Shown here: positions 15,001 through 30,000 of the stretch, one piece after another
Numbering within the stretch: the first letter of the stretch is position 1
How the letters are laid out: each line of letters opens with the position of its first letter
Source of the DNA: Aptenodytes patagonicus
Taxonomy: Eukaryota; Chordata; Aves; Sphenisciformes; Spheniscidae
DNA length: 64,000 nucleotides
Direction: 5' to 3'
Assembly: GCF_965638725.1 (NCBI RefSeq)
Contig: NC_134961.1
Coordinates: 7,160,641 to 7,224,640 of the forward strand
Notes under the pieces: model-generated
The model's input: the letters and a program-made list of their open reading frames with translations, nothing else
Database searches by the model: none
What the model was told of the DNA's origin: nothing
Position numbers and translations under genes: made by a program

Positions 15001-18000
15001 TGGTCTGTAAGAACCCAGGCTTCATTAGTTCTGCTGCTCATGGGACTTCGTGTTTCACAATAGAAGAACCTCAGAAACTACCCTTTTTATTTCAGTTTGG
15101 TCCAAATAAAATACTGAAGAAAACTTGAGAGCTGTGTTTTTTCCTTTGGCAACAAAGGAGGGTGTTTCACAAAGTAAATTGACGTTACCCAAGATTATTG
15201 TATGACTTTATGAATTTTGCTTAGATCAATTTAATCTTTCACGCAGACTTTTTCTGGTGGGTCATTGGCCATAGAATATGCAAGAAAAGATCAGCATGCA
15301 GTCACTGCTAAGCAGAGGAGATTGGAAGAGGCTTTCATTCGCATTTACAGATTTTGATGATGTCAGGGGCTAGACATAGCTACTGTGCACGGGGTTCCTG
15401 TCTATTTTATATTTGAATGAAATGTGTACGTGACTGTTTTAATAATATTTGCAGGATCTTTTAGACCAGGTCTAATGATTACAGCTTCCCTTTGAAGCTG
15501 AAATACATGAAATCTTTTGTAGTGAGTATCTGAGGTCAGGGTGGAGCTGGAACTTCGTTTGGAAGGTTTATGGATAATCCCTCATGTTTTCCAGGCTTGG
15601 GCTGATGCCTTTCGAAGTAGCCCTGATTTAACTGGAGTAGTGCATATTTATGAAGAACTCAAGAGGAAAGGCATAGAGTTTCCCATGGCAGATCTTGATG
15701 CTCTGTCTCCAATACACACACCACAAAGGGTAAGCTGCAGCATTGCAATTCCGGGGTTATTTTCCCAAGATGTCTAAATAGTTGAATAACTACTCATCTT
15801 TCCCCTCCTGTTTCTCTGAATTTGGCTCATTTTCTCACTCCTGGAAGGACTTTTTTAATGGTGAAAGGGCACGTAGGAGAAGCATAATACAGCTGCATTT
15901 GACAGGCTGATAACCTAGTGGTATCTCTTCCCTTGAGTCAAACATCAATCTGAGAAGAGAAAAGCATTTGGAGGAGGTTTGTACACTTGTCTTGTACCAC
16001 AAAACCACCAGGCATAAATTTGTTCAGAGAGAATCCAGCAGGATATATGATTGAGATTTACTTCTTTTGCTCAAAAGTATGGTTGTTTCTGTTGGTGATA
16101 ACCCTGAACCAAGGCCTGCCTTGTCTTTTAAAGGTGTACAGAGTCTGAATCTCTCACTGATCCCATGGTAACGTGAGGTCTTTACGCCTCTGAAAAGTTA
16201 GGTCTGGAAAGCTGACAGAACTACTGCTAGGAAGTAACTTAATGATCACAGGTGTTCTGATTATTCACTCTGAAAACTGAAGTTAATGAATCTTTGAAGT
16301 GGCAAATGCAAGTGATCAAGGACTGAAAGATTACAATTCTTGTGTCAAGATTAATTAAATTCGGTATCTATGTATCATATCATTTTTTGTAAGCCTGCAA
16401 CTTAATTCCTAGTTTAAAATAATTCATAATTGTTTGTCTTTGGCTCTTGTTTTTATTTTGCTTCTCACTTTTCTCGTAAAGGTAAATTGACTTAAATGCA
16501 TGTGGGTTGGGTCAAATGATACGGGCATGCATTTTTGTTGCAGCTGTCTATTTATGGGCTGGCCTGCCAGTCTGTTCTCGTAACTACACTGACCTTTTCC
16601 ACAAGGTGCAATTATGTTCTATATTTGAGCATATTTGGCCTGAGGTTGCTGACAAAGCAAGTGCTGTCACAATTCAGCTTTTGAACTCCTGTCTTTCTGA
16701 TGTGACAGAGCGTTCCTGAAGTTGATCCTGCAGCAAATATGCACAATTCACAGTCTCAGCAAAGGATGAGCACCAGTTCTTATTCTTCTTCATCTCCAAC
16801 GGCGTATTCTGCTCCTCAGGCCCCAGCTCTGAATGTGACTGGTCCCATCACTGCTAATTCTGAACAGGTATTGGGATGATGATTCTTTTGAGTGAGGCTC
16901 TTTCAGCAGATCAAATTAGAAACCAATTTGCAGAGGAACTTTCATTTTAACTCTTTTGACTTTGATTGCCTCCCAGGCCTGGTTCTACTTAGTAATCTTT
17001 CCTCCTATTACACCGTAAAATCTAGGCTTTCGATTTGTATGTATGGCCTCCTAATGGTGGCCGTTACGAAACCTCACAATCTGATATGCCAGTCCACTCA
17101 GAGGTTGTGCAGTAGGTTAGCAGTTATTCTCATTAGCCCCCGTCCTTTAAAGGCACAGAATGTCTTGCAGATGCAGGAAGTCTTTCTAACAGGGAGTTAA
17201 GTCTGCATCTGTAAGACCCTCGCAAATGCCCTAATATAGGATCTTCTTTTCTCTCTGCAAAGATAATAACTTGAGAGCCAAAGATCCTGCTCAAAAGTTG
17301 TACATCTTTCCCCACATTTGAGTGAGGCACGCAAGGTGTACTGCAGCCAAGGTCTGGTTTTAGCTACTGTTTTCAATTGTTTCCCTTCCATATAAGCATA
17401 GCACATCTGGGTTTGTGATGGCAGTGAGTGGTTCCTCAAAGTTCTTTCCTTTTTCTGTTGCTTTTCTAAAATTCTCTCCTGGGTAAACTTTTTATCTTTA
17501 CATTTTTTTTCCCTGCTAGAATGTCTGGAGCCTCAGATATCAAGTCAGACAGAACCAGAGATATCACAAAGTCAGTTCTTGAAAATTATCTGCTTAAACC
17601 AAAAGATTATGCAGTATTTTGCTGTCTTTTTACCCCAATTTAGATTGCCCGGCTCCGCAGTGAACTGGATATCGTTCGTGGGAATACAAAAGTGATGTCT
17701 GAAATGCTGACAGAAATGGTACCTGGACAAGAGGATTCCTCAGACCTTGAGTTACTGCAGGTAACAGTTTCCTAGCGAATATGATTCTAATAATTTCTGT
17801 GCTTGAGTTTTTCTGGGGGGGTGTTTTTTGTTGTAGTTCACTGCCTTGGTTTTACAAAATTAATGTGGACTTCGCTTGACCCTGGTTAGTCTCATCACTT
17901 GATGTTCTTCATTTGTTAAAGCTTCCAGTGACAAGGATTTCCTAACTTCCCTTAAAACTTGTTCCAGTACTTTCTCCTCCGTGTAGCTAGAATTTTTTCC

Positions 18001-21000
18001 CAATGTTGAATAGAAGGTCTCCTTTACCACAAAGTGGCTTAAAATTGCGATAGGCTTTATAAGCCCTGAGCATTTCTGCTTCTTTTACATCCTCCATCAT
18101 CACTTGTACAGTGGCAAAACATTCCTGGTCACTATGCAAGAAAAAAACACTCCGTGTTTCCAGCTGGGCTAAATATTCCCAAGGGTCTGTGGATTCTCTG
18201 CCACTCAAAATCTTATATATGAACTAACTGTCTTTCCAGAAGATGTGCTATAGCTTCTCCTGAAGGTAGTGGCTTAAGGCAGGCGCTCAGGCGAAGTTTC
18301 ATGCTGTCCGGAGGGTTAGACTGGGTAATCAGAAGGGCTTGCTTTGCTGCAAAGTCTCAATCCAGTGCAGCATTTATTATCTCAAAAGGAAAAACAGTTT
18401 TAGTTGAGCTCATGTCTCAGGCTTCATACCTGTTTCCCCAGGCCAGTGGTAGCAGGGTGCCCTTTTGCCTGAGGAAAGTAATACAGTACCACATGCAACA
18501 CAGATGAGGAATACTGTGATCTAGCATTCCAGCTGCTGCCCTTAACATGGTATTTGCCTTTCCATAGCTTCAGAAATAGGCTTCTGTTTTGATCTTCCAG
18601 CAGGGAGGATGGGCTCCCACAGCAGTACATTTGGAGGAAGGCAGGGAATTGCTCTCTGTGATACATTAGAGTTTGAAATCCATCCAAAAACTGGTCTCTC
18701 CCATGCAGTGGTATTGTGCGTTTGTCTCCGAGCCATCATGGCAGCTGATGAGAGGCTTTGCAATAAAGAGCCTTTCAGTTACTGCCCATTTGGGTCGGAC
18801 TGCTCAAAACAAAAGAAGCTTCCAGGAAACCACGACAGACCAAAACAGCGTAGAACAGTTTGCTTACATTCAGAAACAACTTCTAACATCTTGACAGCGT
18901 AACCTTACAGCATAGCTTTAAGGTGAAAGAACTTGATCATAAAATGGAGTGACAGCAGCGATTCTTTATTCCAACCGGTTCCTTTCTTTGACTGATGCAT
19001 CCTAAATCTGAATCACAGAGCTGGGGAGAACCCGGTTTTGATCACAAAGGATGGTTAGTCTTTTGAAAGCTGTGAGCCGGGTGCTGCATGCAAGGACTCC
19101 TTGCTTTGAGGTTTATATAGCCCTCCTCCTTAAATAATTCCTGACATTTTCTCCAACAATCAAATGTAAACAGCTTGCTGGAGAGCCAGCTCTGAGCAGA
19201 ATAGATAGGTACTGTCAGCCCTCTCGGAAAGGCAGCAAACAAACCTCTGAAATGTCACAATCTGCTTCTAAAGTGATGGGATCAAAACTGACATTGGAGA
19301 ACACATTCCTCAAGCTGTTAAGGCAGCTGGATTGCACTAGGTGAAATTTATCCAGAGCTTAGGATGTCAGACCAAGCAAGGAAAACAAACACATTTTTGC
19401 TTTCATCCCGAAGGTTGTGTACCAACGAGTCATCCTTGTTTAGTGCTGAATTTTTGCTGTGAAGCGGAGCTGGGGGGGTGGAAGATGACAGAGGGACATG
19501 CTTTAGTTGAAATGTCAGTGCTTACTGAAGTAAAACCGTGGGCCTAATCAGTGGCGCCATGCCATATGTCACGTTTCTTCTTGTAGTTCCTCCTCAACAT
19601 ACCAGGTTTGACCTTTGGTCTTGAGCCCTTTCAGGAGTAAAGAATTCTGCTAAGTAATTGGTGATGGAAGAGATGTCCTGGAAGCACGAGAACTCCTGGT
19701 TTAGGCAAACTCAAACCTAGATTTCTTGGCATGAGAGACTTCTAAAATAAATGCCCTTACTCTATATTCTTTAAAATTTTCTTCTGAAACTTCCCACTGC
19801 CTTTTTGCAGTCTCTTGTCTGTGGACTTACTCAGTTGAAGGGAACATTTCTGTGTATAGTTCAGTACTGAAGTGTGTGTGTGTGGGGGGATGCTCATCTC
19901 TTTGTGCTCCTGCTTCTTGTTGTGTGTTCACCCTTGTGTTCTCAGTAGTTGGTAAGTTCTGTGTCCCCAACCCTTCTCTTCCTGCTGTGTAGACGCACTT
20001 GCTGCTTGTGGTAGCCATGATGAACTTTCTTCCCCACTTGTTCCATCACATGCATCTTTTAGTTTTTAAGGATGATATTGCCAAAAAGAGCAGATTGAAT
20101 TTTCCGTGAAAGCTCTCTTCTGGAAAGCTGTTGTATTAACATGTTTTATTCTTAAAACAGATCACTAAAATACAGATATTTATTCTGTGGAGTGCTCAGA
20201 GTTAAAGAAGAATCAGGATGTTGAATTGTAAATAGGCTCTCAAGGTTTTATGCCATCGTCTCTTGAAGGGCATGTTTGATTAGATGTGCTTTTGGGTGAC
20301 ATTTAATCACGCAAAGATAGACTTGTCTTAGTGTTTCTCAGCTGGGGGATATGTTTGGCTGTGAACAGAGCTCAACTAAATCTACTTATTGCTAGCTGCT
20401 TATCAGAATGTGTGTGCACAATGCGTTCCTCCTAGGAGCTGAACCGAACCTGTAGAGCCATGCAGCAGAGAATTGTGGAGCTTATCTCACGAGTGTCCAA
20501 TGAAGAAGTCACAGAGGAACTGCTGCATGTGAATGATGATTTAAATAACGTCTTCCTCAGATATGAAAGGTGGGGCACCTTTTCCATCAACTATTTACAT
20601 TCGTTCTGGGTTTTCACTTAAGTGTAAAATAGGTCTGTTGACAAGAGTTGGCCATCTGGGCCAATGGTTCAGCTTAACAAAACGCAGAGAACCAAACCAC
20701 AGAAAGCATTTACAAAGTCTTTTTATGGTCATTTGTGGTAACATTCTTGTTTCAGTTGTTTCCTTTAATACTATGATTTTTTTTTTTTTGTCCTAGCCAT
20801 TGAATTTTTGTGGGGCATATCCGTAAAATGCAAGGCATTGTGCAAAACTCTCTGAACTAGCAGAGACTTGAGTCTGCAAGTCCCTGTCGTGCGGTGCTGC
20901 ACAGATGTAGGGACTTGGGACCAAAAATAGCACAGCCACAGTCGCTAGTTCCACTTGCTAGCCTGGGCTCTGCACAAATGCTTGTGCTGCTGCCTGGGTT

Positions 21001-24000
21001 AGGGAGGCTCCCGTGAGCTCTCTCTGTCTCCTGATCTCTGAGCTTTCTAGTTCCAGTACTGGTGCAAGGGGAGCTGCCTGAGGTGGGCGTGACCTTCATG
21101 CATGTAAGGGTTTTGTTTTTAAGTAGCACTTAAAATCTTGAAAAAAGCCTGTCTTGCGTGGAGCTGAGGTTTTGAAGAGTTGGTCTGCGCAAATCGTCCC
21201 CAGGGGCAGGACTTGGGTCATAGGACTTTCGACACGTTAGACAAAGGCGCTGTCAGCCACATCTGCTGCAGTAGGTGACACGTGATACAAGCAGTCTTGG
21301 GAAAGTTTAATCTTCCCCTTAATGACAGGTCTGGGGAGTGAGGCACTAAAGAGTACCCTTTGTTCCTTGCTCTTAGCACAGGGCTTTGTTTCTCAAGCCT
21401 TTAAAAATAAATTAGACTCTAGATCTGTGAATCTGTGCTGTCACGGCAAAGGCTGGAAAGAAGACTCAGTGGCCTCGATTTTGTCTTTGATTTAGTTGCT
21501 CAGAGGAGATTGGGGCAAACTTTGAAACAAATGCTGGCTTTTTATGTGAAACGGAACGTGTTTCATGCACAAGCATGATTCTACAAGTGGCAGAGTGTAA
21601 CTGTCACTGAGGCTTAGTCTGGTCACCCTTAATATTTTTTCTATTTTCCTCCATCTGCGACTTTGCTGATTGAGGCTAATGTATTTGTAGTCATTATACA
21701 CTGAAAGGTGAGCTGAGTGATGTTAGCAAGCTATTTGTGGTAGAAGAGCTGCACTGGTCTGAGCGTTTCAATAAATTCCAGTTCCTCCTCTGCTATTCCA
21801 AAAGCTCCACATTCATCATGCTGATTTCTTGTATGGGTACCGAGCTCTGTCAGTGACTCAAGCAGGAGCTCTGGCCTTCGCTGTGAAGCTTTGGATGTAA
21901 ATGAACGTGTGGTTCATAAGCCTTTTGGGTGAGAAATATGAGGTGGGAGGTGTCTTAGGTTTCCAGCTAAGGGAGCTGGATTTCCAGTAACAGTAGACAC
22001 CCCCAGTTTCCTAAAATTGAAATTTGGGCCTGAATTTGTTTTTGCTGCCTTTTAAGTCTGCGTTTTCCTCTGTTACATTAAGAAAACATTTTAGTTTCCT
22101 TGAGATTCCCTGTTGTATTTTGTCCATCTGGGAGAAAACCCACAGGACTATATGAATACTATGGGTTTTTTACTAAATAGAGAGATTACATGTGAAACTA
22201 CTTTTAAATGAGGAAAAAACTTCAGAGAAATCATGATGCTTTTCCTGGTAAGGAAGGAGATTGGACTGGCCTCAGACAGGCCTTGGGAGGAGGTAGTTTC
22301 CCCTGCCTTTTCTGAGTTCATGAAGGCTGGATTTAGGTTTGCGGCCCCAGATGCACACCTGGTTGGGGAAGGAGTAGAGAAGAGACCGGATCTTGACTAG
22401 CCAGACTTCTTCCCCTAAGTAGTACGAGGATTTTTATCCAACATCACTAATTTTCATTCTTGGAAAGTACCAACCTATTTGAACATAGGCTCTGACGATC
22501 CTTGAGCTGACCCAGAATGTTTTAGAAAATGAATTTGCTAAGCACTTTTTCTCTTGCCATGTGCTGCCTGGGTAGGGCTGTGCTAGCATGCATATGGCTT
22601 CTCATTTACATGTATTGCAGCAAGAGGGAGCTGTTAAGTGGGAGTAAGACTTGCTGCAGTGCTCAGCTAATTTAGCTGGCAGCATCAATCTTGCTGCAGT
22701 TCCTCCTGTCCCTTGGCTAACAGAATAGTCTATCACGAAGCACTTAATGAAAAAAACCAAAGACATATCCTACAGTGTTTTTCAGGCATGTGTGTGCTGC
22801 AAGATCAGATGAGTCAACTTAATATCCGCGTTTGCCAAGAATGCAACTTCTGTAACTATTCTCCCTTTGTCCTAGCTTGGAGTGAAAGCTTTCAGGGTTC
22901 CCTCTTGAACCAACGAAAACTAAGTTCGGTGGCAAGCGTGTCATGGCTTTGTTGTAAACACGTGTTTTTCATAGTTTATTGGTGGCTTTGATAGTCCATG
23001 TTGGTTTTTTGTTGTTTTTCTAAACAGATTTGAACGATACAGATCAGGACGTTCAACACAAAATGCCAGCAATGGAGTAAGTACCTAACTCCATTTATTA
23101 TATCAGCAGCCTCACCATGCTAGCCATACTGGTATCACTAGTATCAGACTTCTTACCTGTCCAGCCCTGCGTCCTGCCTGTAGTGGCTAATAGTGGAAAC
23201 CAGGAAAAGAGCGTAAGAATGTGGCTGACCTCAAGTGACAACTTTTAGCTCGGGAAGACACGACACTAAAACATCTCTGTGTTTACAATCCTTGATGGAT
23301 TTTCTTTCCTTTATTAATTTTTTTGATTGCTTTTGAGTCCATGCAGACTTTAGGCATTCACAATGTCCTTAAGCAGTGAGTTCCCCAGTTTCACTACCCA
23401 TTTTTACATATTTATGTGGGTGTGTATATATAATAAATATTTTGTTTACATTTGAACAAGTCACTTAATGATTTTTATTTGATCCACCTAATTCTTCTTC
23501 ACTGTGTCTTACAATACCACTGTTCAGATTCATTTTCTTCATGCCACTCATAATTTTAGGAACCTCTCTCATCTCCTTTTTCAGCAGCTCCTTTCCAAGC
23601 TGAAGAGTTACAGTTCTAATTATCCTTTCAATGAAAACTATTTTATAGTTGTTTTATAGTGTTCAAGATCTGAGTTCATGATGAATTCATACGTGGCACT
23701 ATTACATTTTCTATTTTGCTTTCTTCTAACAATTTCCACTATTTACTTTGCCTGTTTGAGTGCCACTTCTACTGCAGTGTGATGCAAACTTCATCACAGG
23801 CTCTGCATTGTAACTTTAGTCACAAAAAATAAGTTTTGTTTCTGAAAACAGTTGATACCTAATGTGGAAGATGTTAGCAAATTCAGTTTGAGTTAGATCT
23901 GATGTTGGTCCAGTGCTAAAAGAGGTGGAGAACACAGACACATTAGCTAAATCTGAAGAGATGCAGATGACCTCCAGGAGAGTTCCCTGCTGTGCTGAGC

Positions 24001-27000
24001 AATCAAACTCGAGGTTTTTTTGGTGGCTGACCCTTTTTATTCTGCACTCATCACTGTAGTATCCAAGAGACTGGTCCATTTGGCAGTGTGCAAGAGAGAT
24101 CTTTTTAGGAAGCACCCATTATTTTTTGGTGTTTAATGTTGCACTGCAAGAAGAAATCTTTGGCATGTGTAACTTGCTGTGTTTTTTGTGTCCCAACAGG
24201 TACTGAATGAGGTGACAGAAGATAACTTAATAGATTTGGGTCCTGGCTCTCCAGCTGTAGTGAGCCCAATGGTCGGAAGCTCAGCACCCCCGTCTTCACT
24301 TTCTTCACAGCTTGCAGGGCTTGGTGAGTACCTGATCTAAATAGTGCTGATGAACGTGAGGCTGCAAGGCATGGACTTTTTCAAGCCTGACCAGTCTGTG
24401 AGTCTTGAACAGCATGTGGGGGCTGCTACACAATCTAGGTGTGTGAGTGCGGGAGCAAGTCTGAGCAGTTGCTGAGGTCCCTGTGACCAACCTGAACACT
24501 TAGTACAAGCTCTTATTGCAGTGGGCTGTTGGGATTTACGAGGAGCCATTTTCCTCTTTCATTGGTGGGTCAGGGAGTTTCTGCTCCCTTTGGCTCTCCA
24601 CTGCCTGATTAACATTGCCATGTAGCCTTCAGAAGGTTTGGGTACGTGGCTTACAGGATTAGGAGGGCTTTCCCACTCCCCTGCACTGTAGCGATCTGTA
24701 ATTGGGAACCAGCCTGGCACAAAGGGAGGGATTTGTTAACCAAAGGGGAGAGTGAAGGAAAGGATGCAGGTTCTCATTCATGGTAAAACTTGTACTACTA
24801 CTTTTATTTCTGTGTAGGTATAGCTCTCCGTGAAATCAGACTGGTGAATGTTCTTGATTCCCCTTCTACAAGTGATATTTGAAATCTTTGGATGAAAGGT
24901 TTTATGAAACTGTTAGGTATTTTACATTAAATCAAACCAAAGATATGATATGATGGCTTGATTTGACTGAAGGTTCTCCACCTCTTTCAGCACTGCACCA
25001 ATATCCTATCACTTGATCTGAAACTATTGATTTCACAGTCAGTAGCTGAGAGACAACGTTGTAGAGAAGACGAGTATCCATGCCCCAAATTTTGGACCAC
25101 GTTAGTGAACAGTAAATATCTCAGGATGAGATTGGCAGCAGGTGCACACTAATTCCCAAATGTTGGCATCTCGATGAGGAATACTTACAGTGTGGTGCTT
25201 CCAGGAGGATTAAGACCATCTCTACATTTGTCCTTTAAGAAATGCATAATTAGCAGCCTCCAGCCTCTTCTGGACAGAATTGTGCTCAGTGCTACGACTG
25301 TTAACTAGATTATATCTATAGCTGTCCTGTATTGTTAATGATTTACTCTGTAACCTACACAGTCATGGCAGTGGCACTTGCATATGGTTTGCTGCTTCAT
25401 TGGTTTGCTTTTTTTGCCTCCGCTTGCAGACTTGGGTACAAACAGCGTCAGTGGCACACTCAGCTCTCTACAACACTGTAATCCTCGTGATGACTTCGAC
25501 ATGTTTGCACAGACAAGAGGCAGTTCCTTGGCTGAGCAGCGAAAGAAGTATGTTGGAGTTTGTCTTTAGTTCTGTTTGAGTCATGGCATTGCTCTTTTCT
25601 AAGGGCATAAATCTGAAACTTCTTGACTTCATTCCAGACTAAAAAAGTAGTTTTGGTGTATGTTTTTGTGCTTTTAATCCAAGCCCTATCCAATTGGTCA
25701 ATATTAGTATGAGCAAGTGGAGAAGTTCCTGGTGCTGGGCAGAGCAGACCGGCTGAGTAATGTTATTTGACTGTCTTAGCTAATGAGCTCACTGGAAACT
25801 TGGAAATGAACTTGCCTTTACTTCTGCAGATGCTTCCTCTCATAAAGGCTTGTCATCCCATCCACCCGGCCAGTGCTTGAGATACAGGAGCATAAGGGTC
25901 CCTCACCTGAAGGTCATGGATATACTTCGGTGACTGAATTACTGTCATCAAGGGCTTGGAAACAGAATTACCATCCAGTTAAACTCTCCCTTTGGCCCAG
26001 TAGTCAGACTCTCGCAGGCTGTCAAGGCAGCGTAGCTTGCCTGGCTGCCATGCTATCCCTAATTTGTTCATATGCATAGGGTTTGCATCTCTAGAGCTGC
26101 AAATCTGGCACTTTCAAGGGCATTTAACAGGTCCATTTATTTTAATGTAAAATAAATCTACACAATTATTAAGAAATCCTCTGATCCCTGTCAAGTGAGA
26201 TTCAGTAAAAGACACACTCAGGTATTTTTCTTTCATATATTATTTCTTGCCTCCTGGTTTCAGATTCTAGAGGATGTAGTGGCTACCAGCAGTCAGAACG
26301 TCATCAATATCTTGTCTCAAACTAAGAAATGTTGTTAAATAATTTAGCTCAGACCTCAGCAGATTATCAGAAACTTACCAGCTCTGGAAAACTTGAGCCA
26401 GCAAATTTATTAGGATCTTTTATTGGCAGTCATCAATATAGCTATTGGTACTGCCTCAGCTATAGTATCAATGTTGAGAAGATGTGCTCTACTGTAGAGG
26501 CATACGTTACCCCTGGAGATTTCAGGCTGAGAGCGCTAAAGTGTAGTCAGAAGGGAGATGCATTGCGGAGAGATCTAATGGAGGTCCCTCTGTCTCTTGT
26601 GCTAAATGAAGCACGGAACTAGTCTTCCCACACTGCAGCTCTGTCTCCTTCTGCAAGCTAATGGAACAAGGGGCACACATCAGTCCATGATTTCACAAGG
26701 GAGGATTGCTGTATCTTCCTTGGGTTGTACGCCATATAAATGGAGCAGCAGCAAAGATGTGAGTGTGACTTGCCGCGGTGTGTAGGTGAGAGCCTCTGGG
26801 TGCTGTGCTCGGAGCCTGGGAGAAGCCAGCACGCTGGAGGAGAAAGTGCTCCTCCTGCTCAGACACACAGCTCCTCCCAGGGGCTGATTTATGGGCAGGT
26901 GTTGGCATCTGCTTCAGCTCATGGTTCATCGTTGTGCTCTGAGAAATGATGCTATTGCCTCTGTCACCTGACTGCTACGTGTCCCTTTTGCATAGCAATT

Positions 27001-30000
27001 TAAGAAGCTTTTTAAAAATCCAACCTCTGTAAATAGTGCGTTTCTTTGTGTGCTTCACTGTAGTTGCTTAGTTATGTTTCATCTGTCTTCGAGTCTCCCT
27101 CTGCCTCCCCCCATGCACACATCAAGTTCAGGCTTCCAAATGTCATCTTCAAAGCTTTGCAAAATGCAATCAGTAATCAGGCCTCTTTTCATAGTCCCCT
27201 GCTAGCTCTTGGGCACACTTATGGTGCCTTGTAAGCTATTTGCCTACCTTTCATAATGCCAGTCTTACTCTTTTTGCTTCAACATGCTCACTGAAACTGA
27301 TGGATGGTCTTTATACAGAGCACACTCCTCTTCTTGGAATACACTTAGTACACCTGAAGTCTTGTTACGAAAAAGAATGTGCTTTCTGATTTCCAGGGAA
27401 GTAAATCAGAGTAGCAAGTGCGTTCTGCATGGGTGACTGCTGGACTTCCTTCTAGTTCTGTCGTTTGTTCCTTTCTTTCAGCGTGACGTATGAGGATCCA
27501 CAGGCTGTCAAAGGACTAGCGTCTGCCCTGGATGTTCGAAAACAGAACACGGGAGGGGTAGGTTGTTGCTCTGCATTTTGTTATCTGAAGCCGTGCGTGG
27601 AATCTGAGCTGTAGGCAGCTGCTTTGCCCAAGACTTCTCATTCTGTATTCCAGTGACATGCTAGTACTGGCTATTTTGAAATTGATATCTAGGAGCAAGT
27701 ACTTGCTCAGTAATGATCTCTAAAGAGCTGCTACTTAGCACACCAGCCTAAAAGACTTCAAAATCATAGTGGGTAAATTCTCCTGTGTTCTTGCAGCTTG
27801 CCTGGGGGGTCTAGCTCTTTGACTGGAATCACTGCTGAAAAGAATAAGTAGGGAACATCCTGTGAACACTGGTGTGCATTTATTTGGTTGATTTTTGCTT
27901 ATGAAAGTTGTTGCAGTCTTAATCTACTAGACTTCTCTCTACGTGCACGGATACACGAGCAAGTTACAGGGAGAGAAATTATGTAGACTTTTAATGCTTC
28001 ACATGCCTTGCCATAACTGCCCTTGCATGCAGCCTGTTCTATCTGTCCCAGGGCAGGCTCCTGCTATCCTGTGTGGGCAAAAGAGGCCCATGCGCTGTCA
28101 CCTCACAGCAGCTGATGTTAGAAACGTGTTTGAGAGAGCGAGCTTGGCCAGCTTTGTCTGCATGCCTTGGTGAAGGCAGAAGTGAAAAGAGCTTTCAGAT
28201 CGTCTCTCGACCCCTTTCTACCACCCTGCTTTTTAAAACTGTCCTGCTCTTTTGTACTCAGCTATGTGCAAGTTTTTAGATGACGAAGCAAGTTTAGAGC
28301 CTTTTCCTAGCCTAATTTTGGTCTGTGCTGACCACTAGGGAGCATGGCAGAGCCAGTGTAGCATGGGAGAGCCAGTGCAGCATGCACACGCCTCCCTCCA
28401 TGGAGAATTGCCTCCCCATGCCTTGGCTGATCCCGCCCTGGTTCTTTCATAAGTTGAAATGGGAGTGCTCAGGGCAGCTGGCATGCCTGGCAGCTTGTGC
28501 TCTGAGCCAGGGAGAATTTGCGTTCGGAGCCAGCTGGGGTCAGATCACAGCTGCCTGCCTGCCTGGGCCATAGTTCAGTAGTATCAGGGCTTCAGCAATG
28601 ATTCCTTATGGAGCATCCCCCTGCCCCACAAATCTATCTGCTTGTTCCTGTCCTTGTCCTCCTGTGAAAAGGGTAATTTATAACCCAGGTCAGCCCCGTG
28701 ACCAGTTTCAAGCTCAGCCCCACAAAAATTCATGCCAGCAGTACTGAGGGAAAAGGGGGATGCACGGGGAGGCAGGGGCGAAAGTATATTAACGGGGATG
28801 AGAGAAGAATTCCTGAAGCCAGTGTGACAACCCAAGCCTCCAGTATCACTGAGCTGTGTTACTGGCAGGACCTGGGAAAGGATTTGAGATTCTGCTCTTT
28901 GTTCCTGGCTAACCAAATGCAAGGGGCATGCATTTAGCTGCTGGTCAAGGGGGCTGTATTCCCCTGGTGGCCACGGGGTCATGTCCTTATTTATTAACAC
29001 TTTTGTCCTCAGCGAATTCTGCTTGAGGCACCAATGCGACGTGTCATTCACACCAGCGTAGTTGCTGCTCTGCCCGAAGTGTTGTCAGTTCAAAGGGCTG
29101 TGTCTAAGCTAATCTGACGGTCAAAGTTTTTTGGGGCAAACGCTTTATGGGTTGTGGAACTTTGGGCTCTGAGATGTACAGACTTTCAGCCTCTTTTCAA
29201 AGGTCCTGATGACTGTATCATGTAATCAGAATAGCTTGTTCTGAAATGCAGTCTTTCAGTAACTGGTAAACACTACTTTTTGTCAAGTGTGAGGCTTGTG
29301 GGTGTCTCTTCTTAAAGGAAATAAAAATTAAACTCTCCTAAAGTTACCAGCCCCAGCATGTGTAGCAAAAAACTGGCAGTGCTCAGTAAACGAAAGACAC
29401 ATGTTAATTTGGGTAGAGAACTAATTTAAGAACAGCTCTAGGGAGGGGCCAAAAGCTTTGCAACACATTCTTCACACACATCTTGTTCCAGCACAGTTGT
29501 CCAGTGGTAAAATTCAGCACATCCGATGTTTCTACTGTAGTCATTCTCAGAATGGTCTGTAGAGAGATGGCTGATCACGTGGCATTAGCTGTCTTTTAAT
29601 ATGACTTAGCAGCTGGAAACAAGATGAGCTAAAAATACACTGTTTTCTTAATACTGCTTTTCCATGTTGGGAATTGCTTTTATTGCCACAGAGTTGTTGC
29701 GTGCTCACAACTGGGAGGAGAGGTGTCCAAGAAACAATTCTCTGGTGTTACACAGATAGTAGATGAAGTTGGAGTGATTTCCCCCTTTTTTTCCTCAGCA
29801 CAAGTACTGAAATGAGACATAAAAGATGACAGCTGATTCTCCATTATCTATGGTAATGGGGACAGGAGAGGTATTCCACGTATACGGGTATCTGGGTGGA
29901 GGTACATAAACACACCAGTGGCTCTCTGCTGAGCTAGCCCAGTTCTGGCAGGGCTGGTGAGCTGAAACCGCTGCGCTCTGCTGGTCCCGAACAAGCCCCT

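Larger units (their letters stand above)
11248..15594 (+). other. TOM1L2: TOM1L2 intron 4
   Basis: About 4.3 kb between the GTACAC donor and the TTTTCCAG acceptor. It contains two stretches resembling ancient CORE-SINE (MIR-type) elements (near 11.6 and 13.7 kb). No other feature is seen. Confidence 0.8.
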